Source of the DNA: CAZMNY01 sp964567745
Lineage (GTDB): Bacteria; Planctomycetota; Planctomycetia; Pirellulales; Pirellulaceae
Direction of reading: 5' to 3'
Assembly (NCBI GenBank): GCA_964567745.1
Contig: CAZMNY010000045.1
Location: 1 to 64,000, forward strand
Length of the DNA: 64,000 nt
Shown: positions 42,412-51,770 of the stretch, one piece after another
Position numbering within the stretch: position 1 is the stretch's first letter
Layout of the letters: the number at the start of each line of letters is the position of its first letter
Notes under the pieces: generated by a model
The model's input: only the letters and a program-made list of their open reading frames with translations
Told to the model about the DNA's origin: nothing
The model's database searches: none
Made by a program: the position numbers and the translations under genes

Positions 42412-43584
42412 TTAGCCCATCTCGCCACACTCGGCGATCTCCGCAACAGCGGCGATCGCGGATTGCGTATCGGCCTCGGTCGTGAAGAGTCCGGGGCTGA
42501 AGCGGACGACGCCTCCGTGTTCCGCGCCGAAGAGCGTATGGATTTGCGGGGCGCATAGAAAACCAGCTCGCGCCTGAACGCGATGGCCGCTATCGAGCAT
42601 CCCAGCGACCTCTTGTGGCGAGAATCCGTCAACGCCGAAGGCCGCCACCGCGCCGCGACGATTCGCGTCTTTGGGGCCGTATAGTGTGACGCCCCGCAGC
42701 TCGGCCAGGCCGTCGAGCAACTCATCGCGTCGATTGTCGAGTCGCCGTTGGATCTCGTCGCCGCCAAGTTCGCTCAGCCATCGCATGCCGGCGCCCAATC
42801 CAAGAATGGCTGGCACATTGTGGTTCCCTGACTCAAATCGATCGGGCGAGGTCGCGGGCTGTTCATCGGATTCGCTCTTCGTACCCGTTCCGCCTTGACG
42901 GTGCGGAAGCAGTTCGGCTTGAAGCGATTCGGGTACGCTCAACAGGCCGATGCCGAGCGGGCCGAGAAGTCCTTTGTGTCCGGGCGCGGCGACCAGTGTT
43001 GTAGGGTTTTGGGCGAATTGAAGTGCGTCGTGCCCGGCCGACTGGGCGGCGTCGATAAGGCAAGGCAGCTCGCGCTCGGCGGCTCGACGGCAAACCTCCT
43101 CAACAGGCTGCACGGCGCCAGTGACGTTCGACATGTGGGTGAGCACAATGAGCCGAGTCGCTGGCGTCACCGCGTCAAACAGTTCGTCGACGTCGACGAT
43201 CGTGTCGGCACCGCAGGAGACTCGCGTTACGCTGACGTCCTGTTGCTGCTCTAGAAAACGGAGCGGTCGCAACACGGAATTGTGTTCTAGCTGAGTGGTG
43301 ACGACGTGATCGTTCGCTCGCAAGAGACCGTGGATCGCTAGATTCAGCGAATCCGTACCGTTGCAGGTAAACACAATCGAGTTGCTTTGAACGCCTCCAA
43401 ACGCTTTGGCCGTGAGCACTCGAGTTGTCTCGACGGCGCGCTCGACCTGTTGAGCTTCGGCGTAGACGCTGCGGCCGGCCGGAGCGCCGTTGGTTCGCAT
43501 GTACTGCTCGACCGCTTCGTAAACCGTCTCGGGCTTCGGCCAGCTCGTCGCGGCGTTATCCAAATAGATGCGTGCTTCGGGCAT
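42412..43584 (-). CDS. Cysteine desulfurase-like aminotransferase class V protein
   Basis: 390 residues from the ATG at 43584. Class V PLP enzyme pattern: 'Y-L-D-N-A-A-T-S-W-P-K-P', 'T-C-N-G-T-D-S-L-N-L-A', 'E-H-N-S-V-L-R-P-L', 'D-A-A-Q-S-A-G-H' and the PLP-lysine segment 'A-P-G-H-K-G-L-L-G-P-L-G'. Near the C-terminus 'V-Q-A-R-A-G-F-L-C-A' gives a possible catalytic Cys. It may mobilise sulfur, which fits the adjacent molybdopterin genes (MoaD sulfuration) and moaA 13 bp upstream on the same strand. Confidence 0.9.
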   Translation of the reverse strand: MPEARIYLDNAATSWPKPETVYEAVEQYMRTNGAPAGRSVYAEAQQVERAVETTRVLTAKAFGGVQSNSIVFTCNGTDSLNLAIHGLLRANDHVVTTQLEHNSVLRPLRFLEQQQDVSVTRVSCGADTIVDVDELFDAVTPATRLIVLTHMSNVTGAVQPVEEVCRRAAERELPCLIDAAQSAGHDALQFAQNPTTLVAAPGHKGLLGPLGIGLLSVPESLQAELLPHRQGGTGTKSESDEQPATSPDRFESGNHNVPAILGLGAGMRWLSELGGDEIQRRLDNRRDELLDGLAELRGVTLYGPKDANRRGAVAAFGVDGFSPQEVAGMLDSGHRVQARAGFLCAPQIHTLFGAEHGGVVRFSPGLFTTEADTQSAIAAVAEIAECGEMG

Positions 43585-43597
43585 TGTTCGCGCGTTT

Positions 43598-44620
43598 CTA
43601 TCCGCCGATTTGATACATGGCGCGGTCTGGGCGAACGAAGTCAGGCTGGTCGATGCCATGGCCGGTCTTCTTGGCGGCGACGCAGTCCGTGATCAGCTTG
43701 GCCAATTCCTCATCCGTGCCGCCGTTTCGAAGCACGTCTCGAGCATCCCACTCGGTCGTCGAGAACAGGCAGTTTCGAACTTGCCCCTCGGCCGTAAGCC
43801 GCAATCGATTACAACTTTCGCAGAACGGCTCGGAAACCGGGTTGATAAAGCCAATCGATCCGCCGCCCTTGGCGAATCCGTAATCCATCGCCGGTTGGCT
43901 CGGGTCGGGTCGCTCAGCGGACACGAGCGGTCCGAATTGTTTTTCAATTTCAGCGCGAACTTCGGCGCCGCTCATGACCGACTTGCTCTGCCAACTCTCT
44001 TCCGCGTCGAGCGGCATGAATTCGATAAACCTCAGCTCAAGGTTGTGTTCCAACGCGTATTGAGCGAGAGGGATGATTTCGTGTTCGGTCACTTCTCGGA
44101 TCGAGACGGCGTTGAGTCGAATCTTGTCGAAACCCGCCTCTTGGGCTGCGGCGATTCCGTCGAGCACTCGCTGAAGCCCCTTGCGGCGAGTAACTTGTTC
44201 GAACGTCGCTTCGCTCATACCGTCGAGGCTGATGTTGATTCGGCCAAGACCGGCGCGTTTCAACTCGACAGCGTGATCCGCCAACAAGATGGCGTTGGTC
44301 GTCATCGCGACGTCGCGAATCCCATCGATGGAGGCGAGTCGATGAACGAGATCGGCTAGGTTGGCGCGGACCAACGGCTCCCCACCAGTAATTCGCAAGC
44401 GGTCGACGCCCAGTCCTGCAGCAACTCGTGTGACCCGTTCAAGTTCTTCGAACGTCAGAATTGCCGACCGCGGTTTGAAGGCGACGTTCTCATTCGGCAT
44501 GCAGTAGAAGCAGCGAATGTTACAGCGATCGGTGACGCTAATGCGTAGGTTGGAGTGTTTGCGGCCGAACGAGTCGATCAACTCGCCAGTTGTCGGGCGC
44601 TTCGCATTGCTATCCGCCAT
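43598..44620 (-). CDS. moaA: GTP 3',8-cyclase (molybdopterin biosynthesis)
   Basis: 340 residues from the ATG at 44620. Radical-SAM C-N-I-R-C-F-Y-C near the N-terminus, 'R-I-T-G-G-E-P-L' SAM motif, and the second C-terminal cluster C-E-S-C-N-R-L-R-L-T with a following Cys 14 residues on. The protein ends in Gly-Gly, as required for MoaA. Converts GTP to 3',8-cyclo-7,8-dihydro-GTP, the first step of molybdopterin synthesis. The start overlaps the end of moaE by 11 bp. Confidence 0.95.
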   Translation of the reverse strand: MADSNAKRPTTGELIDSFGRKHSNLRISVTDRCNIRCFYCMPNENVAFKPRSAILTFEELERVTRVAAGLGVDRLRITGGEPLVRANLADLVHRLASIDGIRDVAMTTNAILLADHAVELKRAGLGRINISLDGMSEATFEQVTRRKGLQRVLDGIAAAQEAGFDKIRLNAVSIREVTEHEIIPLAQYALEHNLELRFIEFMPLDAEESWQSKSVMSGAEVRAEIEKQFGPLVSAERPDPSQPAMDYGFAKGGGSIGFINPVSEPFCESCNRLRLTAEGQVRNCLFSTTEWDARDVLRNGGTDEELAKLITDCVAAKKTGHGIDQPDFVRPDRAMYQIGG

Positions 44621-45077
44621 GGTCGTCTGGCCGTTCGGTGTGAGGTGGATTGTTTTGTTTGGTTCCTGAGAGGGGATCAACCCACTCGCTCGAGCCATCC
44701 GTCCAATGTTCCTGCTTCCAGATTGGCACAACCTCCTTGAGCGTGTCAATGAGCCATTTTCCCGCTTGAAAGGCAATTTCTCGGTGGGGCGAGCTGACAG
44801 CGATGGCCACGCTGGCTTCCTCAAGCTCCAATCGGCCTACGCGGTGGGCGATGCAGCAGGCAATGATCGGCCAGCGCGCATCCGCTTCCACTTCGAGCTC
44901 CGCCATCTTTTTTTTCGCCATTTCCGCGTAACATTCGTAGTCGAGCCATGCGGTTTGCCGCCCATCGGTAAACTCGCGAGTCGTTCCGAGAAACAACACG
45001 ATCGCCCCGGCGCGCGAGGAGCTCACTTGGGACAAGACAAAGTCGGTTTCGATCGGTTGGTCGGTCAGGTAGATCAT
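44610..45077 (-). CDS. moaE: Molybdopterin synthase catalytic subunit
   Basis: 155 residues. MoaE features: 'G-A-I-V-L-F-L-G-T-T-R' near the N-terminus, 'L-D-Y-E-C-Y-A-E-M-A', 'A-H-R-V-G-R-L' and 'V-P-I-W-K-Q-E-H-W' with the catalytic Lys. Works with MoaD to insert sulfur into precursor Z in the cytoplasm. It overlaps moaA by 11 bp and follows moaD by 77 bp on the same strand, so one operon is likely. Confidence 0.95.
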   Translation of the reverse strand: MIYLTDQPIETDFVLSQVSSSRAGAIVLFLGTTREFTDGRQTAWLDYECYAEMAKKKMAELEVEADARWPIIACCIAHRVGRLELEEASVAIAVSSPHREIAFQAGKWLIDTLKEVVPIWKQEHWTDGSSEWVDPLSGTKQNNPPHTERPDDHGG

Positions 45078-45154
45078 GGTTTCTTACGGCAACGGCTCAT
45101 GGTCAAGCGGGCTCATTAGCAACAACCTCAGTTGCCGCAAAGGTCGATGCGATT

Positions 45155-45400
45155 TCAGCCTCCACTGACGGGCGGAATGCAGGCGATATCGTGCTGCTCG
45201 TTCACTTCATCGTCATCGGACGCGTATTCGGCATCGAGCGAAAACAAGAGTCGCTCGCCGAGTTCGGCCAAGGGCGGGTAGTGGGTCTGCAGCGATTTTC
45301 GCAGTCCGGCAACCGTTGTTCCTGCTGGCAATTCGATTTGGACTTCAGCGGCACCGGCCGCTTGCTTGGCCAACGCGAACATGCGGACATTGACGATCAT
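45155..45400 (-). CDS. moaD: Molybdopterin synthase sulfur-carrier subunit
   Basis: 81 residues from the ATG at 45400; the larger frame ahead of it lies inside the FAD gene. Ubiquitin-like pattern: 'R-M-F-A-L-A-K-Q-A-A-G', 'L-P-A-G-T-T-V', and the essential C-terminal P-P-V-S-G-G. The start overlaps the stop of the FAD/Fe-S gene (ATGA), so translation is coupled to it. Confidence 0.93.
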   Translation of the reverse strand: MIVNVRMFALAKQAAGAAEVQIELPAGTTVAGLRKSLQTHYPPLAELGERLLFSLDAEYASDDDEVNEQHDIACIPPVSGG

Positions 45401-48393
45401 GTTACGACAAACTCCTCGCCTCGCTGCGAGAGGCGTTCTGCGATTTCGGGCATCAGCCCATAAGCCAGAGCGAGGATTTTCAGTGGGTGAATCGTTGGGG
45501 TGGTCGTGCCTTGCTCCATTTGAATCTTGCACGCACTGCACTCGGTCGATCCGATTTGCACTCGAGGGCCCCTAATCTCGGAGATCAGACCCCAGCCCGC
45601 CCGCAAACTGTTTCGATAGTTTTCACTCTTCAGCCCCCACACGCCCGCCATCCCGCTACAGCCTTCCTTAAGCTCATGAACGGAGAGACCTGGGATCAAC
45701 CGCAGCAATTCGCGACCGGCGGATCGGTCACTTAACGCTCGTATATGGCAGGGTTGATGATATCCCAACACGTAATTGATTGGCTTCAGGTCGAGTTCGA
45801 GATTGCCTGTTTGGTGCATCGACCAGAGGTAGTCGCAGGCCTCGCTTGTGTTTTCGGCGACGAGTCGTGCGTCATCATCATCGAGGATGTTGAGGTATTC
45901 GTGTTTGATCGCCATCACGGCGGATGGTTCGGTGGCGACGACGTGGTATCCCTGCCGCACGGCTTCGGCGAGTATGGCGACATTGCGCGCGGCGATCTGT
46001 CTCGCGGCGTCGAGAGCGCCCAGGGAGATGGCGGGCATTCCCGACGCTTGAAGCGACGGCGGTACGTAGGCGGAAACGCCGTTATGGCCCATTACGGCGA
46101 CGACGGCTTCGCCTAATTGGGCGTCGAACCAGTTGGCGTATGTGTCGACGAAATAGACAATCTTGCGCCCCTCGCCTCGACGAGGCCTGGTCAGTCGACG
46201 CCTGCTGGCAATGTTGAGGAAGCTTCGCGAGGCGAGTCGCGGGAGCTTTCTTCCCCTCGCCACTCCCGCAAATCGCTCGAGCAGCCAGCGCATCGTTCGG
46301 TTGCCCAGGGCCCAGTTCGCCACCAATCGAAACTGCGATGCCCAGGAAGCCAGCGAGTCGATGCGAGCCATCAGCCAATCGCTGATCTTGAGCCCGTTCA
46401 CAGCGACGTATTGCGATTTGCATTCTAAGACGAGTTTGGGGATGTCGACCGACGCGGGGCACTCCATACGGCACTGATGGCAGTTGACGCACAGGTCGGC
46501 AATCGATTTGAGCGACTCACCCGTCAACTCGTCCGCCGTCAATCGGCCAGTCACCACAGCTCGGACCAAATTCGCTTTGGCTCGCGGCGTCGCTTCTTCG
46601 CGCGGCGCGAATCGGAAAATCGGACACATCAACTCTTGCGGCGACTGCGTTCGGCAACGTCCGCATCCGTTGCAAGCGCGAGCTGCTAAGCCGATATCGG
46701 TCTCGTTCCAAACCAATTGCGGCGAGAACGATAGGATAGGCAGATCCGACGACCCCTCAGTCTTGGATTCCTGTGGCGCGGCATCGTCGCCGACTGCCTC
46801 GATCTGAGGCGCGACGGGACGCAAGTTGTTGGTCAACGGCGGCGGCGCTTCCGCGACCACTTTGCCTGGATTCAGCAGGTTGTTCGGATCGAAGATTCGT
46901 TTGATCTCTCGCAGCACATCGTACAGCGGGCCATAGTGCTTGCGGATATACCAGGTCCGACTCAGCCCATCGCCATGTTCGCCACTCACCGACCCGTCGA
47001 CATTGTCGACCTCGGCGTAGAGTTCATCGGCGAGGTGTCGCATGCGGCGCAAGTCGTCCGGGTTGGCGAGGTCGAGGAACGGTCGAATGTGCAGCTGACC
47101 ATGCGATGCGTGGGCGAACAACGACGCTGTGACGGCGTGTGTCTTCAGCACGTTCTGCAGCTTGCGAAGGAACTCGGGTAGCTTGTTTGGCGGAATGGCA
47201 ATGTCTTCGATGAACGGCAGCGGTCTCGTCGATCCCTCGAGACGATACAGAAGCGGAATCACTCGTCGCGCCAATCGCCAATAGAGGTCGCGTTCGGATT
47301 TCTCGAGCGTCGTCCGCGAGTCGAAGGCCAGCTTCTTTTTACGCTGCAATCGGGTTGTCAATTGTTTCAGGCGGTCGCGAATCTCGCTCGGGTCATCGCC
47401 CGACATTTCGACCAGCAACATCGTCTCGGCGTCGCTAGGCAGCAGTCGCGCGTACCGCGGATCGGTTTCTCGAGCGATCGACAGCAGCCGGCGGTCCATC
47501 ATGTCGCAGGCGTCGGCGCCGAATTGCGAGACTTCCATCGCGCCGCGAGCGGCAGTTTCGACTCGGTCGAAGAATATGAGTGCGAGACCGCGATGTTTCG
47601 GCACGACCTGCGTCTTCAGTTCGAGCTCGGTGGAAAGTGCGAGCGTGCCCTCGGAGCCAACCAGAAGCCTGGCCAGATCGAGCTCTCCCTTGGCGTCGTC
47701 AAACAGGTCCCAGACGTGGTACCCGGCGACACATTGCATCGTCTTGCGGCGATACTTCTCGATCAGGTCGGCGTTGCGCACCAAAAGCTCGCGAACTCGC
47801 CGCACGATCGACCTCAGCGTAGCCGACTCGCCCGGATTCTTTCCGTCTTGAATCGCATGTTTCTTGAAGACGACGCGTTCGCCATTGGCTAGAACGGCAT
47901 CGATCGAAACGACGTGGTCGTGGGCGGCGCCGTATCGCGGAAAATGACTGCCGGATGCGTTCAGCGCGACGACGCTCCCCATCGTTGTCACGCTTCGCGT
48001 CGAGGGGTCCGGACCAAAGACGCGTCCGCTCTTTGCGAGTTGGCGATTCAACTGGGCCAGAACAACGCCCGGCTGCACTCGCACCCGGTCGTCTTCGATC
48101 GCCAACACTCGCCGCAACGAATGAGAAAAATCGATTACCAAGCCGGGACCTAACGATTGGCCAGCCAGCCCTGTCCCCGCGCCTCGCGCGTGAATCGGCA
48201 GCTCGTTGGTCGCGGCGTATCGGACGCTCGCTTGAATGTCTTCCAGCGAACGCGGACGAATCACGCCGAGCGGCTGAATCTCGTAAACGCTCGCGTCGCT
48301 TCCATACAATTGCACAAACGCATCATCGCAGCGCACCTCGCCCTCAAGCAGGCCGCGAAGGTCTTCTTGGATTCGCTCCCTCTCCTGGTCCAT
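45397..48393 (-). CDS. Large FAD-binding oxidase/GlpC-like Fe-S fusion oxidoreductase (D-lactate/glycolate dehydrogenase type)
   Basis: 998 residues. N-terminal PCMH-type FAD domain: 'I-H-A-R-G-A-G-T-G-L-A-G-Q-S-L-G' (about residues 67-82) and 'G-S-E-G-T-L-A'. Middle: FAD-oxidase C-terminal domain with 'D-G-S-V-S-G-E-H-G-D-G' around 500. From about 590: two Cys clusters, C-N-G-C-G-R-C and C-V-N-C-H-Q-C-R-M-E-C-P, then CCG domains ('Y-H-Q-P-C-H-I', 'G-C-S-G-M-A-G'). This layout matches YdiJ-/GlcD-GlcF-type fusions that oxidise D-2-hydroxy acids and pass electrons to the quinone pool. Coupled to moaD by ATGA, although molybdopterin is not part of this enzyme. Confidence 0.92.
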   Translation of the reverse strand: MDQERERIQEDLRGLLEGEVRCDDAFVQLYGSDASVYEIQPLGVIRPRSLEDIQASVRYAATNELPIHARGAGTGLAGQSLGPGLVIDFSHSLRRVLAIEDDRVRVQPGVVLAQLNRQLAKSGRVFGPDPSTRSVTTMGSVVALNASGSHFPRYGAAHDHVVSIDAVLANGERVVFKKHAIQDGKNPGESATLRSIVRRVRELLVRNADLIEKYRRKTMQCVAGYHVWDLFDDAKGELDLARLLVGSEGTLALSTELELKTQVVPKHRGLALIFFDRVETAARGAMEVSQFGADACDMMDRRLLSIARETDPRYARLLPSDAETMLLVEMSGDDPSEIRDRLKQLTTRLQRKKKLAFDSRTTLEKSERDLYWRLARRVIPLLYRLEGSTRPLPFIEDIAIPPNKLPEFLRKLQNVLKTHAVTASLFAHASHGQLHIRPFLDLANPDDLRRMRHLADELYAEVDNVDGSVSGEHGDGLSRTWYIRKHYGPLYDVLREIKRIFDPNNLLNPGKVVAEAPPPLTNNLRPVAPQIEAVGDDAAPQESKTEGSSDLPILSFSPQLVWNETDIGLAARACNGCGRCRTQSPQELMCPIFRFAPREEATPRAKANLVRAVVTGRLTADELTGESLKSIADLCVNCHQCRMECPASVDIPKLVLECKSQYVAVNGLKISDWLMARIDSLASWASQFRLVANWALGNRTMRWLLERFAGVARGRKLPRLASRSFLNIASRRRLTRPRRGEGRKIVYFVDTYANWFDAQLGEAVVAVMGHNGVSAYVPPSLQASGMPAISLGALDAARQIAARNVAILAEAVRQGYHVVATEPSAVMAIKHEYLNILDDDDARLVAENTSEACDYLWSMHQTGNLELDLKPINYVLGYHQPCHIRALSDRSAGRELLRLIPGLSVHELKEGCSGMAGVWGLKSENYRNSLRAGWGLISEIRGPRVQIGSTECSACKIQMEQGTTTPTIHPLKILALAYGLMPEIAERLSQRGEEFVVT

Positions 48394-48458
48394 GGTGGGC
48401 TCGCGCCGATGGTTGGAAAAGTGAAACGCCGTTCAAGAGTTGAAAGGCGACGCGATGA

Positions 48459-48965
48459 CTAATCTGAATCCAGGCCGTTGGCCGCCGACAGTTGTGAGGC
48501 CGATGCTTCCGCCTCAGCTAAGCGGGCCGCCTGTTGACGATAGCGTTCGTGGATTTCCAGATCGAATGGCGAGTAGTCCTTCTCTTCATCCAGGCCTCGA
48601 TACTCCGCGTGACATCGATAGCATGTGAGCACGTTGCCCATCCACAAATACAAAGCCGCGTCAATCAAAGCCGACACAAACAGGATGCCGAATGCGACGT
48701 AAATCAAATAGTAATACCAGGCGATGCTGCTAAGAGTGAAACCGAAAGCGATGATGCCGAGACCGAGATGCTGAGGGAAGTCTTTCCTCACGAACAATTC
48801 GTCGCTTGGACAAGCAAGACAACGAACCACTTGCTCATCGTCAATCGCGTTGTCGGGCATCAGAATCGAGTGGCTGCAATTCGGGCAGACCAGGCTCTCT
48901 GTTGTCGAGTCGAATGGGACGCCTGCGGTCTTTTCGCATTTCGGGCAGAGGTAGTGAATCTTCAT
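48459..48965 (-). CDS. Membrane protein with N-terminal zinc ribbons
   Basis: 168 residues from the ATG at 48965. An N-terminal zinc ribbon C-P-K-C (about residue 6) with C-P-N-C, then a C-L-A-C half-motif. Two hydrophobic segments (about residues 69-86 and 88-110), then C-Y-R-C and an acidic helical tail. Resembles other planctomycete zinc-ribbon membrane proteins of unknown role. Confidence 0.75.
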   Translation of the reverse strand: MKIHYLCPKCEKTAGVPFDSTTESLVCPNCSHSILMPDNAIDDEQVVRCLACPSDELFVRKDFPQHLGLGIIAFGFTLSSIAWYYYLIYVAFGILFVSALIDAALYLWMGNVLTCYRCHAEYRGLDEEKDYSPFDLEIHERYRQQAARLAEAEASASQLSAANGLDSD

Positions 48966-49256
48966 CAATCGTGCGACGTGAGCTCCACATGGGAAAACTT
49001 GCGTTGAGAAATTGATCGTGGTCGCCGTCGCGAGATGACTCGACGCAAGCTCCCTGACCGAACCGACGCCGAGCGGGTTGCCGTGATGGCAATGTCTGCG
49101 CCGTAAGACAGCTCGTTATTCTAAGCTTAGACGGAGAATCATGGCATGGGCCGTCCCGCGATTTGGAGCACTTTTTGCCCCGTCCCAAACGCCCTTGCGG
49201 CTCCCGACATGCTCCATTTTGAACACGAGCCGGCCTCACGAAGGGGATAAATCGAC

Positions 49257-50051
49257 CTAGAGCGTGTAGATGGCGCCAACCGATAGCAATTGCGAAAAGA
49301 GCTCGCCCATGAACACCACAATCACGCCGGCATAGAGAATTCCAGTGGCGCTCTGCGTGTTGGGGACCTTGAGCGTGTACCAGGCGAGAAGCGCCATCAT
49401 CAATGCGCCTAGCAGACCGAGAATCCATCTCGCCGCAATCCATACCCAAAACATCGTCTCGACGGCATCCGCGGCGCCCAAGTGGATCCAGAGTCCAACT
49501 GCCGCCAGAATCGAACGCAAGATCACCGCGATAATCATCATGGCTACGAGCCGCTTGAGCGGAGTGAGAGTCATCGACGGCGTGTTGAGATACCAATGGC
49601 CGAGGAACATCGCCGCCATCGTGGCGCCAAGCAACAGGCCGCTCGAAACTAGCTCACACAAGCCGAGCACGATGCCGGTCGTCGTGGTCCCTTGGCTCCA
49701 GCTTGTCGCCAAGCCCGCGCCGACAATCCCCAACACCGCAACGATGTAGAGCAACACGGCGCCGATCTGCTTCCGCTCGTATAACCAGACCACGGCGCCG
49801 ATGTAGCTGATCACGGCGAGCGCAATCGCGATTCCGGTTATGGCCGGCGCCGGCAGGTCACTCGACGCCATCGCGCTGCGGCAAGTGTAGGCGGCCAACG
49901 CCGCGAAGGTGTTGAGCCCCATCAGCACCCACAAATGGACGCGATAGAAACCGGCTGATACTAAACTCGACGGCGTCACCGCCATCGCTAACGACATCCC
50001 GAAGGTGAGTCGGAAAACGAATTGAACCAAGACCAGCCAGATATCGTCCAT
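49257..50051 (-). CDS. Multi-pass membrane protein, about eight TM segments
   Basis: 264 residues, almost entirely hydrophobic with short loops; about eight predicted transmembrane helices. The N-terminus begins 'M-D-D-I-W-L-V-L-V-Q-F'; an 'L-G-H-W-Y-L-N-T-P' segment (about residue 150) is conserved-looking. No transporter or enzyme family assigned. Separated from folE by a 20-bp perfect palindrome. Confidence 0.72.
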   Translation of the reverse strand: MDDIWLVLVQFVFRLTFGMSLAMAVTPSSLVSAGFYRVHLWVLMGLNTFAALAAYTCRSAMASSDLPAPAITGIAIALAVISYIGAVVWLYERKQIGAVLLYIVAVLGIVGAGLATSWSQGTTTTGIVLGLCELVSSGLLLGATMAAMFLGHWYLNTPSMTLTPLKRLVAMMIIAVILRSILAAVGLWIHLGAADAVETMFWVWIAARWILGLLGALMMALLAWYTLKVPNTQSATGILYAGVIVVFMGELFSQLLSVGAIYTL

Positions 50052-50079
50052 TGCCTATAACATTCTTCAACGGAGTTTT

Positions 50080-50099
50080 TGACGGCGGCGCCGCCGTCA
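50080..50099. promoter_or_regulatory. Perfect 20-bp GC palindrome
   Basis: TGACGGCGGCGCCGCCGTCA is its own reverse complement and lies 29 bp upstream of the membrane gene's start and 53 bp past folE's stop. A T-run adjoins it only on the + strand, so as a terminator it would serve rightward transcripts, for which there is no gene. It could be an operator or a leader hairpin for the membrane gene. Confidence 0.5.
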
Positions 50100-50151
50100 G
50101 ACTTGCACGCAAGACGACATCATCAGTTTACCGTCGCGAAATGCTGAACCG

Positions 50152-50739
50152 CTACTTCTGACTGCCGTAGATCAGCTGCATGACTTCGGAGCGTGATGAA
50201 ACGTCGCTACGAAAAACACCTTTCATCGCCGAAGTAACACAGAGACTACCCGGCTTTCGAACACCGCGAATCGTCATGCAAGTGTGCGACGCCTCGACGA
50301 CGACAGCCACGCCCTTCGCAGCGAGCTCCGTTTCAAGCAAGTTAGCGATCGTTTCCGTCATGCGTTCCTGCACTTGAGGTCGACTGGAGACGACATCGAC
50401 GACCCGTGCGAGCTTGCTCAGCCCAATCACCTTGCCGTCGGGAAGATAGCCGATATGGGCCTTACCCATGAATGGCAGTAAATGGTGTTCGCAAACGCTG
50501 TGAAACGTGATGTCGCGAACCAGCACAACCTCGTCGTACTGTTCCGTGAAGAACTTCTGCAAATAGGGTTTGGGGTCGGTGTGCAGGCCGGCAAACATCT
50601 CCGCGTACATTCGAGCAACTCTGCCCGGCGTCTCTCGCAGCCCCTCGCGCTTGGGATCTTCGCCAACGGCGGCAAGAATCTCTCGCACTGCGGCCTCCAC
50701 GCGAGGCAGGTCGACGTGTGTGGACGTATCGTTAGGCAT
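50152..50739 (-). CDS. folE: GTP cyclohydrolase I
   Basis: 195 residues. FolE motifs: 'R-E-G-L-R-E-T-P-G-R-V-A-R-M-Y', 'S-V-C-E-H-H-L-L-P-F' (zinc Cys and catalytic His), 'G-K-V-I-G-L-S-K-L-A-R' and 'H-T-C-M-T-I-R-G-V'. Makes dihydroneopterin triphosphate from GTP, the entry to folate. Normal length. The start lies about 54 bp from the MITE copy B. Confidence 0.95.
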   Translation of the reverse strand: MPNDTSTHVDLPRVEAAVREILAAVGEDPKREGLRETPGRVARMYAEMFAGLHTDPKPYLQKFFTEQYDEVVLVRDITFHSVCEHHLLPFMGKAHIGYLPDGKVIGLSKLARVVDVVSSRPQVQERMTETIANLLETELAAKGVAVVVEASHTCMTIRGVRKPGSLCVTSAMKGVFRSDVSSRSEVMQLIYGSQK

Positions 50740-51173
50740 GGAATCCTCTCGGAAATCGGACGCTGGGCACCGTTTGAATCGTGTCGCGGCAGGCTAGTGC
50801 CGCGTCAACTCTAAAAATGGGGGTTGGCTTCGGCGTAACTTGACTTGGCGGCGTACGATACAAACACTGGGATCCTAATTCTTAGTGTTGACGCTGCACT
50901 AGTCGGCCTGCGGGCGTCGAGCAGACACGAGTGAATTTGGGGATCGTGAACAGAAGATGCATGCTACGCCGCGACTCAGCCCGCGGTCAACATGGGCAAT
51001 ATCGAGGACCGGACGCGATTCGCGATCCAGTATTCCCTTCGAGCGAGACACGATGGACCAAATTCGGTCTGCCCTTCCACTTCTTCCCAACCTCACGCGT
51101 AGTAGTTGAGGCGGCTCATTGCTTGATTAGACGCAGAGAATTGGAGGTGCTGGATGAACGGACTCGCCAGAAA
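50740..51173. other. Intergenic region carrying MITE copy B
   Basis: Apart from the element at 50794-50902 there is no gene. Open frames on the + strand here are shadows of dcd. Confidence 0.5.
50794..50902 (-). mobile_element. MITE-like element, copy B
   Basis: 109 bp, CTAG to CTAG, nearly identical to copy A in inverted orientation (only a handful of mismatches). Terminal inverted repeats CTAGTGCCGCGTCAAC / GTTGACGCTGCACTAG, 15 of 16 matching. No coding capacity. Confidence 0.88.
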
Positions 51174-51770
51174 TCATCCCTCTTCCGAGCTCGAAACGCG
51201 TTTGGGCCCGCCGAATTCAAAGGTGAGCTGAGGGTCCATTCGAGACGCGCCGGGATTCAATTCCTTAAACAACAGGCTCGGCTGAATGTCGTGATTGTCC
51301 TGATACTTGTCGCTATCGTACTCGCGTATGCTGCCCTTGATCTCGTGATAGAAAATCTGGCAGATAGGGATGTTGGGATAGATGCGAACCGGCTGCACGG
51401 CGAACATTTCCAGAGTCCAGTATCCCATGAATCCGACGTCGCCAAATCCAGCAGTGACATGGACAAAGAGGCCGAGCCGACCGACCGACGAACGGCCTTC
51501 GATCATCGGAACCAGCTCGTGGGTCTCGGTGCGCTCCTTCGTTCTGCCCAGGTAGAGTTGGTGCGGATTGAGAACCATCCCGTCCTCGGGAATCGTGATC
51601 CGGCGAACTCGATTCGGCTGCCGCATATCCAGCACGACCTCTTCGTAGGTCATGATCTCTTCGTGCAGCGTCAAGTTGTAGCTGTTGGGATTGATGCGAG
51701 ACTCGTCAAACGGATCAATTACAATCCGCTCGCCAAGGTTGCGCTGAATCTCGTCGCCGGACAGGATCAT
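51174..51770 (-). CDS. dcd: dCTP deaminase
   Basis: 198 residues. dCTP deaminase/dUTPase family: 'N-P-N-S-Y-N-L-T-L', 'E-G-R-S-S-V-G-R-L-G-L', 'T-A-G-F-G-D-V-G-F-M-G' and 'W-T-L-E-M' with the catalytic Glu. Forms dUTP for dTMP synthesis. The normal family start (M-I-L-S-G) is at 51770; no ambiguity. Confidence 0.95.
   Translation of the reverse strand: MILSGDEIQRNLGERIVIDPFDESRINPNSYNLTLHEEIMTYEEVVLDMRQPNRVRRITIPEDGMVLNPHQLYLGRTKERTETHELVPMIEGRSSVGRLGLFVHVTAGFGDVGFMGYWTLEMFAVQPVRIYPNIPICQIFYHEIKGSIREYDSDKYQDNHDIQPSLLFKELNPGASRMDPQLTFEFGGPKRVSSSEEG

Noticed and set aside
45397..48393. A dedicated anti-phage or novel defence operon around the large FAD/Fe-S gene
   Set aside because: Domains match known D-2-hydroxyacid dehydrogenases and the neighbours are molybdopterin genes; no effector was seen.
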